NCBI GenBank assembly: GCA_003497135.1
Contig: DNKR01000051.1
Coordinates: forward strand, 23,936-29,041
Length of the DNA: 5,106 nt
From: Candidatus Uhrbacteria bacterium
Lineage (GTDB): Bacteria; Patescibacteriota; Patescibacteriia; UBA9934; UBA9568
Direction: 5' to 3'
Shown here: positions 1 through 4,799 of the stretch, in pieces
Position numbering within the stretch: position 1 is the stretch's first letter
How the letters are laid out: the number at the start of each line of letters is the position of its first letter
The notes under the pieces: model-generated
What the model was told of the DNA's origin: nothing
Database searches by the model: none
The model's input: only the letters and a program-made list of their open reading frames with translations
Program-made: the position numbers and the translations under genes

Positions 1-29
1 GCGGGGCATAAAGCCCCGCCTATAATTTT
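1..29 (+). terminator. Possible terminator hairpin of an upstream gene
   Basis: GCGGGGC (1-7) and GCCCCGC (13-19) form a perfect 7-bp GC-rich stem with a 5-nt loop, followed by CTATAATTTTA, a weak T-rich tail. It could end a plus-strand gene lying before the window. The T tract is short and interrupted, and the left arm starts at base 1, so the structure may be larger than seen. The right arm and tail are repeated at 72-91 without the left arm. Confidence 0.4.
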
Positions 30-91
30 ACGCAGATCCCTTACTGCCGGCAGGCAGGCGCCTTTGGAGGAAAAGCCCCGCCTATAATTTT
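10..91. repeat. Direct repeat, 20 bp, two copies 62 bp apart
   Basis: The 20-base unit beginning AAAGCCCCGCC and ending TATAATTTT occurs exactly at 10-29 and again at 72-91. A second, shorter unit, CCTTTGGAGG, occurs at 61-70 and again at 127-136, there as the ribosome-binding region of the first gene. Two repeats with nearly the same period (62 and 66 bp) suggest a local duplication of the region upstream of this gene that has since diverged. Each long copy holds a TATAAT box (21-26 and 83-88), but neither has a well-placed -35 element. Confidence 0.75.
44..58. repeat. GC-rich palindromic intergenic repeat (partial)
   Basis: CTGCCGGCAG (44-53) is a perfect 10-bp palindrome, and the GCAGG following it extends one side of a longer dyad of the form CCTGCCTGCCGGCAGGCAGG. 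From general familiarity, palindromes of this type are abundant between genes in many Parcubacteria-like genomes. Only one full side is kept here. Its role is unknown. Confidence 0.4.
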
Positions 92-118
92 GACAATTTA
101 ACAAATTACATGCATCAT
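90..118 (+). promoter_or_regulatory. Candidate promoter of the HExxH-protein gene
   Basis: TTGACA (90-95) matches the sigma-70 -35 consensus exactly. With 17-bp spacing the -10 would be CATCAT (113-118), a 4/6 match, in an AT-rich stretch. Transcription would start near 125, inside or just before the hairpin at 124-136. The weak -10 keeps confidence moderate. Confidence 0.4.
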
Positions 119-123
119 AAATA

Positions 124-136
124 CCTCCTTTGGAGG
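124..136 (+). promoter_or_regulatory. Ribosome-binding site inside a 5-bp inverted repeat
   Basis: CCTCC (124-128), TTT (129-131) and GGAGG (132-136) form a perfect small hairpin whose 3' arm is the SD sequence, 5 nt before ATG 142. The site decides the start codon: an upstream in-frame TTG at 130 overlaps the SD and cannot be the real start. In RNA the GGAGG could be hidden by the CCUCC just upstream, provided transcription starts before 124. Confidence 0.65.
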
Positions 137-141
137 TACAC

Positions 142-912
142 ATGACAAGGAGACGAAACCGTGGTTCGAGAATCGTCAAGGCCCGGGCAAAAAGGCACAC
201 ATTCTTTTACATCATGATCGTAGTTCTGACAGCTTTCGGGTTCCTGATGTTCACGCAGAACAACAAGACCGGAAACAAACGCGATTCGGAGGCGTCGGGA
301 AACCTCCCAGCGCCACACTATCAGCCGTCACCAGAAGAAGAGGCGTGGGCGCAAACGCACCTGCAGGACAACTGGAATGACATCGCGAATAATTATCCAA
401 TTCCCTCGGTCCGTGAGGCGTTCGGGCATGTTTTAGACCACATCAATAGCGGTGAAGTCATTCCAAATATCTCGCCAACACCGAATGCTGCTGGCCAAGA
501 TGTTCAATGCGCAGTTGATATCAATGAGCTTGGTCGACAGCGAATGAACTTCTATCTGCCGATCCTGCGAACATTAAGCCATACGCTCAACCGCGAGGCC
601 TTCCAAGATAATCTCATCAACTGCATGGTTCACGAAAATGTCCATTTGGAAAAGCAACCGATATTCAGTAATCCCCGTCTTCGCTTCTCGCGTGAGGCAT
701 TCGCCCGCACCGAAGCCGAGGCCTGGTGCATAACAGCAGAGCTGGTCTTAATCCCAATGCGCAATGCGGGTCGTGGGGATCAGAACGACCTTGGAAGCAA
801 GCGGGCGCTTTCCATTTTTGATCAGGTTGGCGGCGACTGCGATGATCCTTTGTGGATCGCGTTCGGCTGGGAAATGTCTCCGCCAAACCCTGAATACAAC
901 TACATGGAGTAA
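142..912 (+). CDS. Membrane-anchored putative zinc metallopeptidase (HExxH)
   Basis: A 256-aa protein, not recognised as a named family. Residues 1-18 are strongly basic (Arg/Lys-rich) and are followed by one hydrophobic segment at about 19-38, giving a likely signal anchor with the rest outside the cytoplasm. A low-complexity linker (about 39-65) leads to a folded domain. The key motif is HENVH (His164, Glu165, His168), the HExxH zinc-peptidase signature. About 25 residues later comes RTEAEAW, whose Glu191 or Glu193 could be the third zinc ligand in gluzincin fashion. Cys123, Cys161, Cys196 and Cys233 lie in the exported part and could form disulfides. Start choice: ATG 142 has GGAGG 5 nt upstream. 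The gene stands alone and ends in a strong terminator. It looks more GC-rich than the minus-strand genes, which could mean a different history. Peptidase activity is inferred from the motif; substrate is unknown. Confidence 0.8.
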   Translation: MTRRRNRGSRIVKARAKRHTFFYIMIVVLTAFGFLMFTQNNKTGNKRDSEASGNLPAPHYQPSPEEEAWAQTHLQDNWNDIANNYPIPSVREAFGHVLDHINSGEVIPNISPTPNAAGQDVQCAVDINELGRQRMNFYLPILRTLSHTLNREAFQDNLINCMVHENVHLEKQPIFSNPRLRFSREAFARTEAEAWCITAELVLIPMRNAGRGDQNDLGSKRALSIFDQVGGDCDDPLWIAFGWEMSPPNPEYNYME

Positions 913-932
913 CGAGTAGCTCTCTCAAACGG

Positions 933-992
933 CCGCCCGTGAAATCCAAGCTTTGCTTGGTGATCACGAGGCGGATTTGTTTTAGTATTTTT
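933..992 (+). terminator. Rho-independent terminator after the HExxH gene
   Basis: A long hairpin pairs CCGCC-CGTGA (933-942) with TCACG-A-GGCGG (964-974, one bulged A), then after a 3/3 internal loop pairs CCAAGC (946-951) with GCTTGG (955-960) around a TTT loop. It is followed by ATTTGTTTTAGTATTTTTT. The T tract is only on the plus-strand side. The convergent minus-strand gene ending at 1013 has no comparable T-tailed hairpin of its own here. Confidence 0.85.
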
Positions 993-1012
993 TAAAAAAT
1001 CCGATTATATTT

Positions 1013-2080
1013 TTACGCCGCGAGCTTACTTTCTATTGTATTTCGCATTGCGCTAAGCCCATTTTGATTAACCAACTCTCCTACCACGGCCTCAAAAATC
1101 CGGTCAACCTCTTCCGGCTTTAAAAGCTTTTCCAATCCGCCTGGCGCGTAATCGGATTTTTCCCAACGCTTGTGCAATCCTTTAACATCCTCTATCGCAA
1201 AAATAACCAAAACTATATCGTTGATGTTGTATTGTCTTTGCGCTGTTCTTCTCATGTTGCGAATTTGAGTTTCTTTGTGCTTTTTTGTTTCAAACCTGAT
1301 GTCCGTTGTAAATTGAATCGCAAATTCTTTTGATTTACCAACATCCACCCCAACTCCTTGCGAATCGAATTGCCCATGTTTTAAATATTCCGGATTGGTA
1401 ACGCGAATAATAAAATCCATTTTATACTGAACATCTGCTTCAACATCAACTGACACGACTTCTATTTCAAGATTATTGTCGTGCGCGAGTTTGCGAACCA
1501 AATTTTCTACCAACTGTTCGGCGATCAAGCCAGGGGCTTTTTTTTCCTCTTCAAACTCGTCCAGCCGTTTTTTATAGGCCGCATGAATTTCCGGATCAGT
1601 TGTTGGATCATTAACTTTTTCAAGCATTATTTTCCAATCCTTAAGCCGGCCAATTCTAATCCGCGCTCTTTCCTCCAAATATTTCCTGCGCAATTCAAGA
1701 GGAATGTCGTCGCCTAATGTGTAATAAACTCCAACTTTGTCTCCTTCATCTTTAAGCAGATCCTCCTCATTCCAGGCCTGATCATAAAGAATATCACCCT
1801 CGGTGATCTTTGTTCTTTTTGTTCCCTTGCCTTTAACGAAATATCTTTCGCCTTGGCGAATAACAAATCGGTTGCCAGCAATAACTTCGCTTGACTTGTC
1901 CGGATCATCTAGGCGTTCAAGATCATTATCAAGCTGGGATTCAATGCTGGCAATACGCGCTTCAATGCGCTGAATTTTGCCAGCAAAATCCCGACTCTCG
2001 GAACTTTTCGCGTCGCGGGCCGCTTCTCTTCTTTTCATGACCTCGGCGTACATTTGATTGTTAAAACTTGGCTCGTTCAT
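1013..2080 (-). CDS. Unknown protein, third gene of the hicBA-like operon, possible nuclease-like domain
   Basis: A 355-aa soluble protein with no signal peptide or membrane segment, not recognised. Residues about 30-58 have a heptad-like, charged pattern typical of a short coiled coil. Residues 70-95 are basic and may be beta-rich, and 129-180 look helical and highly charged. The C-terminal part (about 183-335) alternates helix and strand: a helix with Glu188/Glu192, strand KMDFIIRV (Asp222), strand GVGVDVG (Asp246), strand FAIQFTT (Gln256), a basic helix (265-282), then strand DIVLVIFAIE. This order resembles the core of PD-(D/E)XK nucleases, but the expected E/QxK lysine is not evident (QFT instead), so the call is tentative. 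ATG 2080 lies 4 nt after the toxin stop with no clear SD, suggesting translational coupling. It could serve the toxin-antitoxin unit or merely be co-transcribed. Confidence 0.85.
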   Translation of the reverse strand: MNEPSFNNQMYAEVMKRREAARDAKSSESRDFAGKIQRIEARIASIESQLDNDLERLDDPDKSSEVIAGNRFVIRQGERYFVKGKGTKRTKITEGDILYDQAWNEEDLLKDEGDKVGVYYTLGDDIPLELRRKYLEERARIRIGRLKDWKIMLEKVNDPTTDPEIHAAYKKRLDEFEEEKKAPGLIAEQLVENLVRKLAHDNNLEIEVVSVDVEADVQYKMDFIIRVTNPEYLKHGQFDSQGVGVDVGKSKEFAIQFTTDIRFETKKHKETQIRNMRRTAQRQYNINDIVLVIFAIEDVKGLHKRWEKSDYAPGGLEKLLKPEEVDRIFEAVVGELVNQNGLSAMRNTIESKLAA

Positions 2081-2084
2081 AAAA

Positions 2085-2324
2085 TTATCTTAGTGCCTCA
2101 AAAATCTGATCCTCTGTAAATCCCCACTGAATCAGCTTGTTTTTTATCTTTATATTTAGAATCTTATACAGATCATTCTGAATTGTGTACTTACTGCCAT
2201 TTTGCGGATGTTTCACAAGTACATGGCTTCCCTTTCCATGATTCGTCTCAACTCGCAAACCAAGCTTTAAACAAGCACGAATCCAGTCACGCTGTTTTAC
2301 ATCTGCCAAACTCTCGCTAGGCAT
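2085..2324 (-). CDS. hicA: HicA-like mRNA interferase toxin
   Basis: A 79-aa protein, the usual size for HicA. HicA toxins have a double-stranded-RNA-binding-like fold and cleave mRNA using a conserved histidine. Here the signature is GKGSHVLVKHP (30-40) with His34 as the likely catalytic residue, followed by a strand KYTIQND and a C-terminal helical part ending in KNKLIQWGFTEDQIFEAL. The N-terminal helix DVKQRDWIRACLKLGLRV matches the helix before the GSH motif in the family. Its ATG overlaps the 3' end of the upstream HicB-like gene by 8 nt, the antitoxin-first order found in part of the hic family. A weak purine-rich AGAGAG lies just before the ATG. The C-terminal half differs from the best-known HicA proteins, so it is HicA-like rather than a close homologue. 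Confidence 0.8.
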   Translation of the reverse strand: MPSESLADVKQRDWIRACLKLGLRVETNHGKGSHVLVKHPQNGSKYTIQNDLYKILNIKIKNKLIQWGFTEDQIFEALR

Positions 2325-2652
2325 ACACTCTCTGCTCTAACATAAGAGGTTCGTCCTGTGATTTTATCAAGGCGTCATTGCAAAGATGCGCTGGAATTTC
2401 AAAATATGTAAAAACAGCATCTTTAAGATTTTCATTGATACTTTCCTTATTTGTTCCGCCTGTTAAAATACCATCAATGTTCGTAGATTCTGCAGCCCAT
2501 GACCCATCAGGAAAAACTTCAATTTTGAACTTAATTGAACCGATTGTGCCAATCGCTTCGCGCATTGCTTTTACGCGCGCGTCGTTTTCCTCATGAAAAC
2601 TGTAACCAATATGGCGCATTGCTTGGGCTATTTTATATACGATTTTGGTCAT
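2317..2652 (-). CDS. hicB: HicB-like antitoxin with an N-terminal extension
   Basis: A 111-aa protein. Residues 39-86 read as the HicB partial RNase H-like fold: a strand IKFKIEVFPDG, then SWAAESTNIDGILTGGTNKESINENLKDAVFTYFE. This is the familiar pattern of strand, turn, GxxTxGxT-type loop, and helix with Glu/Asn spaced as in the family. HicB binds and inhibits HicA, and many members also repress their own promoter through a C-terminal ribbon-helix-helix or helix-turn-helix domain. None is evident here; only about 25 residues follow. Instead there is an unusual charged helical segment at 1-38 that could carry DNA binding or a separate role. Met30 would be an alternative start giving a core-only protein, but it has no better ribosome site. 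ATG 2652 sits about 9 nt after a good -10 box and has no SD. Confidence 0.75.
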   Translation of the reverse strand: MTKIVYKIAQAMRHIGYSFHEENDARVKAMREAIGTIGSIKFKIEVFPDGSWAAESTNIDGILTGGTNKESINENLKDAVFTYFEIPAHLCNDALIKSQDEPLMLEQRVYA

Positions 2653-2661
2653 ATTTTTTTA

Positions 2662-2690
2662 AATATAACATATTGTTCATTAATTATCAA
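2662..2690 (-). promoter_or_regulatory. Promoter of the hicBA-like operon, near-leaderless
   Basis: On the minus strand, TTGATA (2690-2685) and TATATT (2667-2662) are separated by exactly 17 bp, each one base off or close to the sigma-70 consensus. The -10 ends 9 nt before ATG 2652, so the expected start of transcription is only a few bases before, or at, the start codon. No SD is present, consistent with leaderless translation. Confidence 0.6.
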
Positions 2691-2695
2691 TAATT
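2667..2695. promoter_or_regulatory. Candidate operator dyads at the hicB promoter
   Basis: AATTAT-CA-ATAATT (2682-2695) overlaps the -35 box, and AACA-TAT-TGTT (2667-2677) abuts the -10 box. Dyads over a promoter are what an autoregulating antitoxin would bind. The region is very AT-rich, so short dyads can arise by chance. Confidence 0.3.
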
Positions 2696-2749
2696 TTTAA
2701 TTCCTAAATAAAGATATTTGTGCTAAAATTAGCCAAAATTTAACATACA

Positions 2750-2777
2750 TTTACAAAAACAAAAATTTTGATATACT
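2750..2777 (+). promoter_or_regulatory. Promoter of the small RNA
   Basis: TTTACA (2750-2755) and TATACT (2772-2777) are 16 bp apart, both close to the sigma-70 consensus, in an A/T-rich setting. Transcription is expected to start near 2784. Together with the terminator at 2882-2912 this defines a short, free-standing unit. Confidence 0.55.
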
Positions 2778-2783
2778 TTTATT

Positions 2784-2912
2784 ACCAACAACGCGTGCCT
2801 TTGCTAGGGATAAGGCACAATACAAAGGAGGTGACCCAGAACACGAAAATGTGCGAATACTCCTATTGCGAAATGAAGCGTGACCAGCTCCTAGCGCTGG
2901 TCTAATTTTTTT
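2784..2912 (+). ncRNA. Candidate novel structured small RNA, about 130 nt
   Basis: Not a family I recognise. In order: hairpin 1 with stem GTGCCTT/AAGGCAC (2795-2801, 2812-2818) and a 10-nt loop; AAAGGAGGTGA (2824-2834), an 11-nt perfect complement to the 3' tail of 16S rRNA; a small hairpin (2854-2870, one bulged G) presenting CTCC (2860-2863) in its loop; and a terminator hairpin with a 7-nt loop. The loop of hairpin 1 (GCTAGGG, 2803-2809) pairs with the whole terminator loop (TCCTAGC, 2889-2895): six Watson-Crick pairs plus one G-U, a possible kissing-loop that would close the molecule. CTCCTA occurs twice (2860-2865, 2888-2893). The SD-like sequence has no start codon at normal spacing: GTG 2831 overlaps it, and ATG 2849 is 17 nt past GGAGG. 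This favours RNA function, but an 18-24-aa peptide cannot be excluded. No plus-strand gene follows, arguing against a leader or attenuator. Confidence 0.5.
2882..2912 (+). terminator. Rho-independent terminator of the small RNA
   Basis: GACCAGC (2882-2888) pairs perfectly with GCTGGTC (2896-2902) around a 7-nt loop, followed by TAA and seven T residues (2906-2912). This is a textbook terminator on the plus strand only. Confidence 0.8.
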
Positions 2913-2913
2913 A

Positions 2914-2937
2914 CTATCATACTAGCTAGCATGATAG
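2914..2937. repeat. 24-bp imperfect palindrome
   Basis: CTATCAT (2914-2920) and ATGATAG (2931-2937) flank a centre with the self-complementary CTAGCTAG (2922-2929); only the A/C pair at 2921/2930 fails. It follows the small-RNA terminator directly and lies between convergent transcripts. Only CGTTTT follows it on the plus strand and an A tract on the minus strand, so it is a poor terminator. It could be a protein-binding dyad or a backup stop for transcription. Confidence 0.55.
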
Positions 2938-2972
2938 CGTTTTAAACAAATTCCTCTATAAAACCTTATTTT

Positions 2973-3446
2973 TTAAAATTCATTCGGTGTTCTGCAGGTG
3001 TTCTGAATGCATTTTGGATTTTGTTCATAACTGGCATATAGCTCTATGCAAAAAATGCCAGTTGTGTCTGGCTGAGCAGCCATGTATTCTTCTACATACT
3101 TTTTGTTTATCGCATCTATGTTTTTATGTTCAGTAAACGGGCAAACTGATCTATCCGCATAAACGCAATCCGAATCGCTTTGACAAACTTTCATATCACC
3201 CAAACTCAAAGACGGTTCGCAGGAACACATTGGCACCGGACAATTAACAGGGAGTTCCGGTTCTGGCAAGCCAGCGCAAATAGCCGAACAAACATCAGGG
3301 CATTGAACAGACGGCGGAATTGAAACCGGCTGACCGTTGCTTGGCTGATCATTACCCTGCTGATATTGATTCGCGTTTTGTTGCTGAATCGCACAGCCGG
3401 ATCCAAGCAACAACAAAGCTGATGCGACAAAAAATAGTTTGGTCAT
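2973..3446 (-). CDS. Cys-rich predicted lipoprotein
   Basis: A 157-aa protein. Residues 1-18 form a lipoprotein signal: MTK, a hydrophobic stretch FFVASALLLL, then GSGC with Cys18 as the lipidated residue (LGSGC fits the broad lipobox pattern). A Gln/Asn/Pro-rich linker (19-46) follows. The mature part has twelve further cysteines (49, 53, 57, 69, 74, 76, 88, 94, 102, 133, 146, 151), probably disulfide-bonded outside the membrane. The segment CQSDSDCV (88-95), INKKYVEEY (113-121) and PKCIQNTC (144-151) matches a pattern I associate with small secreted or lipoprotein domains of bacteria, with C-x-x-D-S-D-C and a final C-x-x-x-x-C. Function is unknown. Start: ATG 3446, 4 nt after the helicase stop, because it begins the signal peptide; a longer frame from 3530 would bury the signal behind 28 charged residues. 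No strong SD, so translation is probably coupled to the helicase gene. Confidence 0.8.
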   Translation of the reverse strand: MTKLFFVASALLLLGSGCAIQQQNANQYQQGNDQPSNGQPVSIPPSVQCPDVCSAICAGLPEPELPVNCPVPMCSCEPSLSLGDMKVCQSDSDCVYADRSVCPFTEHKNIDAINKKYVEEYMAAQPDTTGIFCIELYASYEQNPKCIQNTCRTPNEF

Positions 3447-3450
3447 ATTA

Positions 3451-4749
3451 TTATTTACCGCTTCTGCCAAACGGGCGAGGTTTTCTTCTGCCGAACGGAC
3501 GCGATTTTCCATGCTGCCATTTGCGCACATGGCCTGACGGGCGCGCGTGCGGAGCTTGTTCGCCCCATTTTTTACCTCCTTGCGAACGGCCTTGTTTTTT
3601 TACAAATTGTTTTTCTTCAACATAAACAATTTCCCGAGCTTTTGGAAGTTCCGGAAGCTTTGAAATTGGTATGCGGATTCTCGCGATCCGTTCAATTTGG
3701 CGGATGTCTGATTTTTGTTCTGGTGTTGCAAAAGAAATAGCTTTGCCTGAATGCCCTGCTCTGCCGGTGCGCCCAATGCGGTGAACATAGTCCTCTGCTT
3801 GGTCAGGCAAGTCGTAATTCACAACAAGTTCAATTCCGGTTACATCAATTCCTCGCGCGGCAATATCTGTCGCTACCAGCACGCGATATTTTCCTGACTT
3901 GAACCCGCTTAGTGCTTCGCGCCGCTGATTTTGCGAACGATTGGAATGAATCTCTGCAGCATTGTGACCCATTTGCCTGACGGCTGTTGCGAGTTTTTTG
4001 GCTCCGTGCTTTGTGCGAGAGAAAACCAGCACAGTGCCATGATATTGTTCAAGCAGTTTATCAAGCAAGCGCAATTTGTCGTGTTTTGGAACAATGAATA
4101 ATTCCTGTTCAACACGCTCCGCTGTTGTTCCGGATGGCGCTATTTCAATACTCACAGGCAATTTCATTTGATGCGCGGCAATGTTTGCAATCTCCACGGG
4201 AATTGTGGCTGAAAAAAGCATTGTCTGGCGGTCTTTTGGTATTGCGGCCATTATTCTGTTTATCTGCGGAGCAAAGCCCATGTCCAGCATGCGATCCGCC
4301 TCATCAAGAACCAAAACTTTTACATGATCAAGACGAACATTTTTTTGGCCCATGTGGTCAATTAATCTGCCCGGGGTCGCAATGATTACATGCGGATTGT
4401 TGCGCAATGATCTTATTTGCGGCTGCATTGCAGTGCCTCCAATCAAAAGCGCGGTGCGCAAGCCGAATTGGGTTCCGAACTTGCGGACAGTTTCCTCTAC
4501 CTGCATTGCCAGTTCGCGCGTCGGCAATAAAACCAGCCCATTGCCTTTTACAGACAAAAGCCGCTGAATCATTGGAATAGAAAACGCAAGGGTCTTGCCG
4601 GTGCCTGTTTGCGCGACTCCGACCAAGTCCTTGCCTTGAATTCCAAGCGGAATGGCCCTTGCCTGAATCGGCGTTGGCTTTTCAAACTTAAACTTTGCTA
4701 ACGCGTTCATTAGATTCGGAGCAATGCCCAGTCCGTAGAAGTCATTCAT
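3451..4749 (-). CDS. DEAD-box ATP-dependent RNA helicase, RhlE-like
   Basis: A 432-aa superfamily 2 helicase that uses ATP to unwind or remodel RNA, typically in ribosome assembly, RNA decay or cold adaptation. All motifs are present: Q motif PTPIQ (25-29), motif I AQTGTGKT (46-53), Ia PTRELA (76-81), GG (104-105), Ib TPGR (125-128), II DEAD (149-152), III SAT (180-182), IV VFSRT (242-246), V ATDIAARGID (293-302) and VI HRIGRTGRAG (323-332). The two RecA-like domains are followed by a basic, Gly/Arg/Lys-rich tail (about 384-432) with two RPFGR copies, a likely nonspecific RNA-binding extension as in RhlE-type helicases. Length and motif order are normal, so it is probably active. Which DEAD-box subfamily it belongs to is not certain. 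ATG 4749 has no SD and sits 9 nt downstream of an extended -10 box. The lipoprotein gene follows after 4 nt. Confidence 0.96.
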   Translation of the reverse strand: MNDFYGLGIAPNLMNALAKFKFEKPTPIQARAIPLGIQGKDLVGVAQTGTGKTLAFSIPMIQRLLSVKGNGLVLLPTRELAMQVEETVRKFGTQFGLRTALLIGGTAMQPQIRSLRNNPHVIIATPGRLIDHMGQKNVRLDHVKVLVLDEADRMLDMGFAPQINRIMAAIPKDRQTMLFSATIPVEIANIAAHQMKLPVSIEIAPSGTTAERVEQELFIVPKHDKLRLLDKLLEQYHGTVLVFSRTKHGAKKLATAVRQMGHNAAEIHSNRSQNQRREALSGFKSGKYRVLVATDIAARGIDVTGIELVVNYDLPDQAEDYVHRIGRTGRAGHSGKAISFATPEQKSDIRQIERIARIRIPISKLPELPKAREIVYVEEKQFVKKQGRSQGGKKWGEQAPHARPSGHVRKWQHGKSRPFGRRKPRPFGRSGK

Positions 4750-4757
4750 AGGAATAA

Positions 4758-4766
4758 ATTATATCA
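4758..4766 (-). promoter_or_regulatory. Extended -10 promoter of the helicase gene, near-leaderless
   Basis: On the minus strand TGATATAAT (4766-4758) is a perfect extended -10 element (TGnTATAAT). No well-spaced -35 is clear, which extended -10 promoters tolerate. The element ends 8 bp before ATG 4749, so the mRNA should start within a few bases of the start codon and carry no SD. Confidence 0.6.
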
Positions 4767-4799
4767 CAAGACGCATATAAATGTTACAATCAGGGCAAT

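Larger units (their letters stand above)
2653..2972. other. 320-bp intergenic region between hicB and the lipoprotein gene
   Basis: No ordinary protein gene is visible. It holds the minus-strand hicB promoter (2662-2690), an AT-rich stretch (about 2691-2749) that could act as an upstream promoter element, a complete plus-strand small-RNA transcription unit (2750-2912), and a dyad at 2914-2937. The 35 bp before the lipoprotein stop at 2973 show nothing clear beyond A/T tracts. Confidence 0.7.

Noticed and set aside
21..88. TATAAT boxes at 21-26 and 83-88 as promoters
   Set aside because: Perfect -10 boxes but without a -35 at 16-18 bp, and part of the repeated terminator-like tail.
130..144. 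TTG start at 130 for the HExxH gene
   Set aside because: The TTG overlaps the GGAGG ribosome site that serves ATG 142 at ideal spacing.
665..967. Minus-strand 100-aa frame opposite the end of the HExxH gene
   Set aside because: It runs through the terminator hairpin and is rich in Arg/Pro/Cys as expected of antisense reading.
2831..2905. Small protein gene of 24 aa (GTG 2831) or 18 aa (ATG 2849) ending at TAA 2905
   Set aside because: GTG lies within the SD itself and ATG is 17 nt from GGAGG. The last codons form the terminator stem and loop, so base pairing explains the sequence better. Kept as an alternative in the RNA entry.
2784..2912. Riboswitch or attenuator leader
   Set aside because: No plus-strand gene follows the terminator; the next gene is on the opposite strand and ends at 2973.
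3447..3530. Longer lipoprotein start at 3530
   Set aside because: It would overlap the helicase by 80 nt and place 28 charged residues before a signal peptide that begins exactly at ATG 3446.
3206..4567. Several open frames of 60-100 aa within the helicase and lipoprotein region
   Set aside because: Shadows of the helicase and lipoprotein genes with low-quality amino-acid composition.
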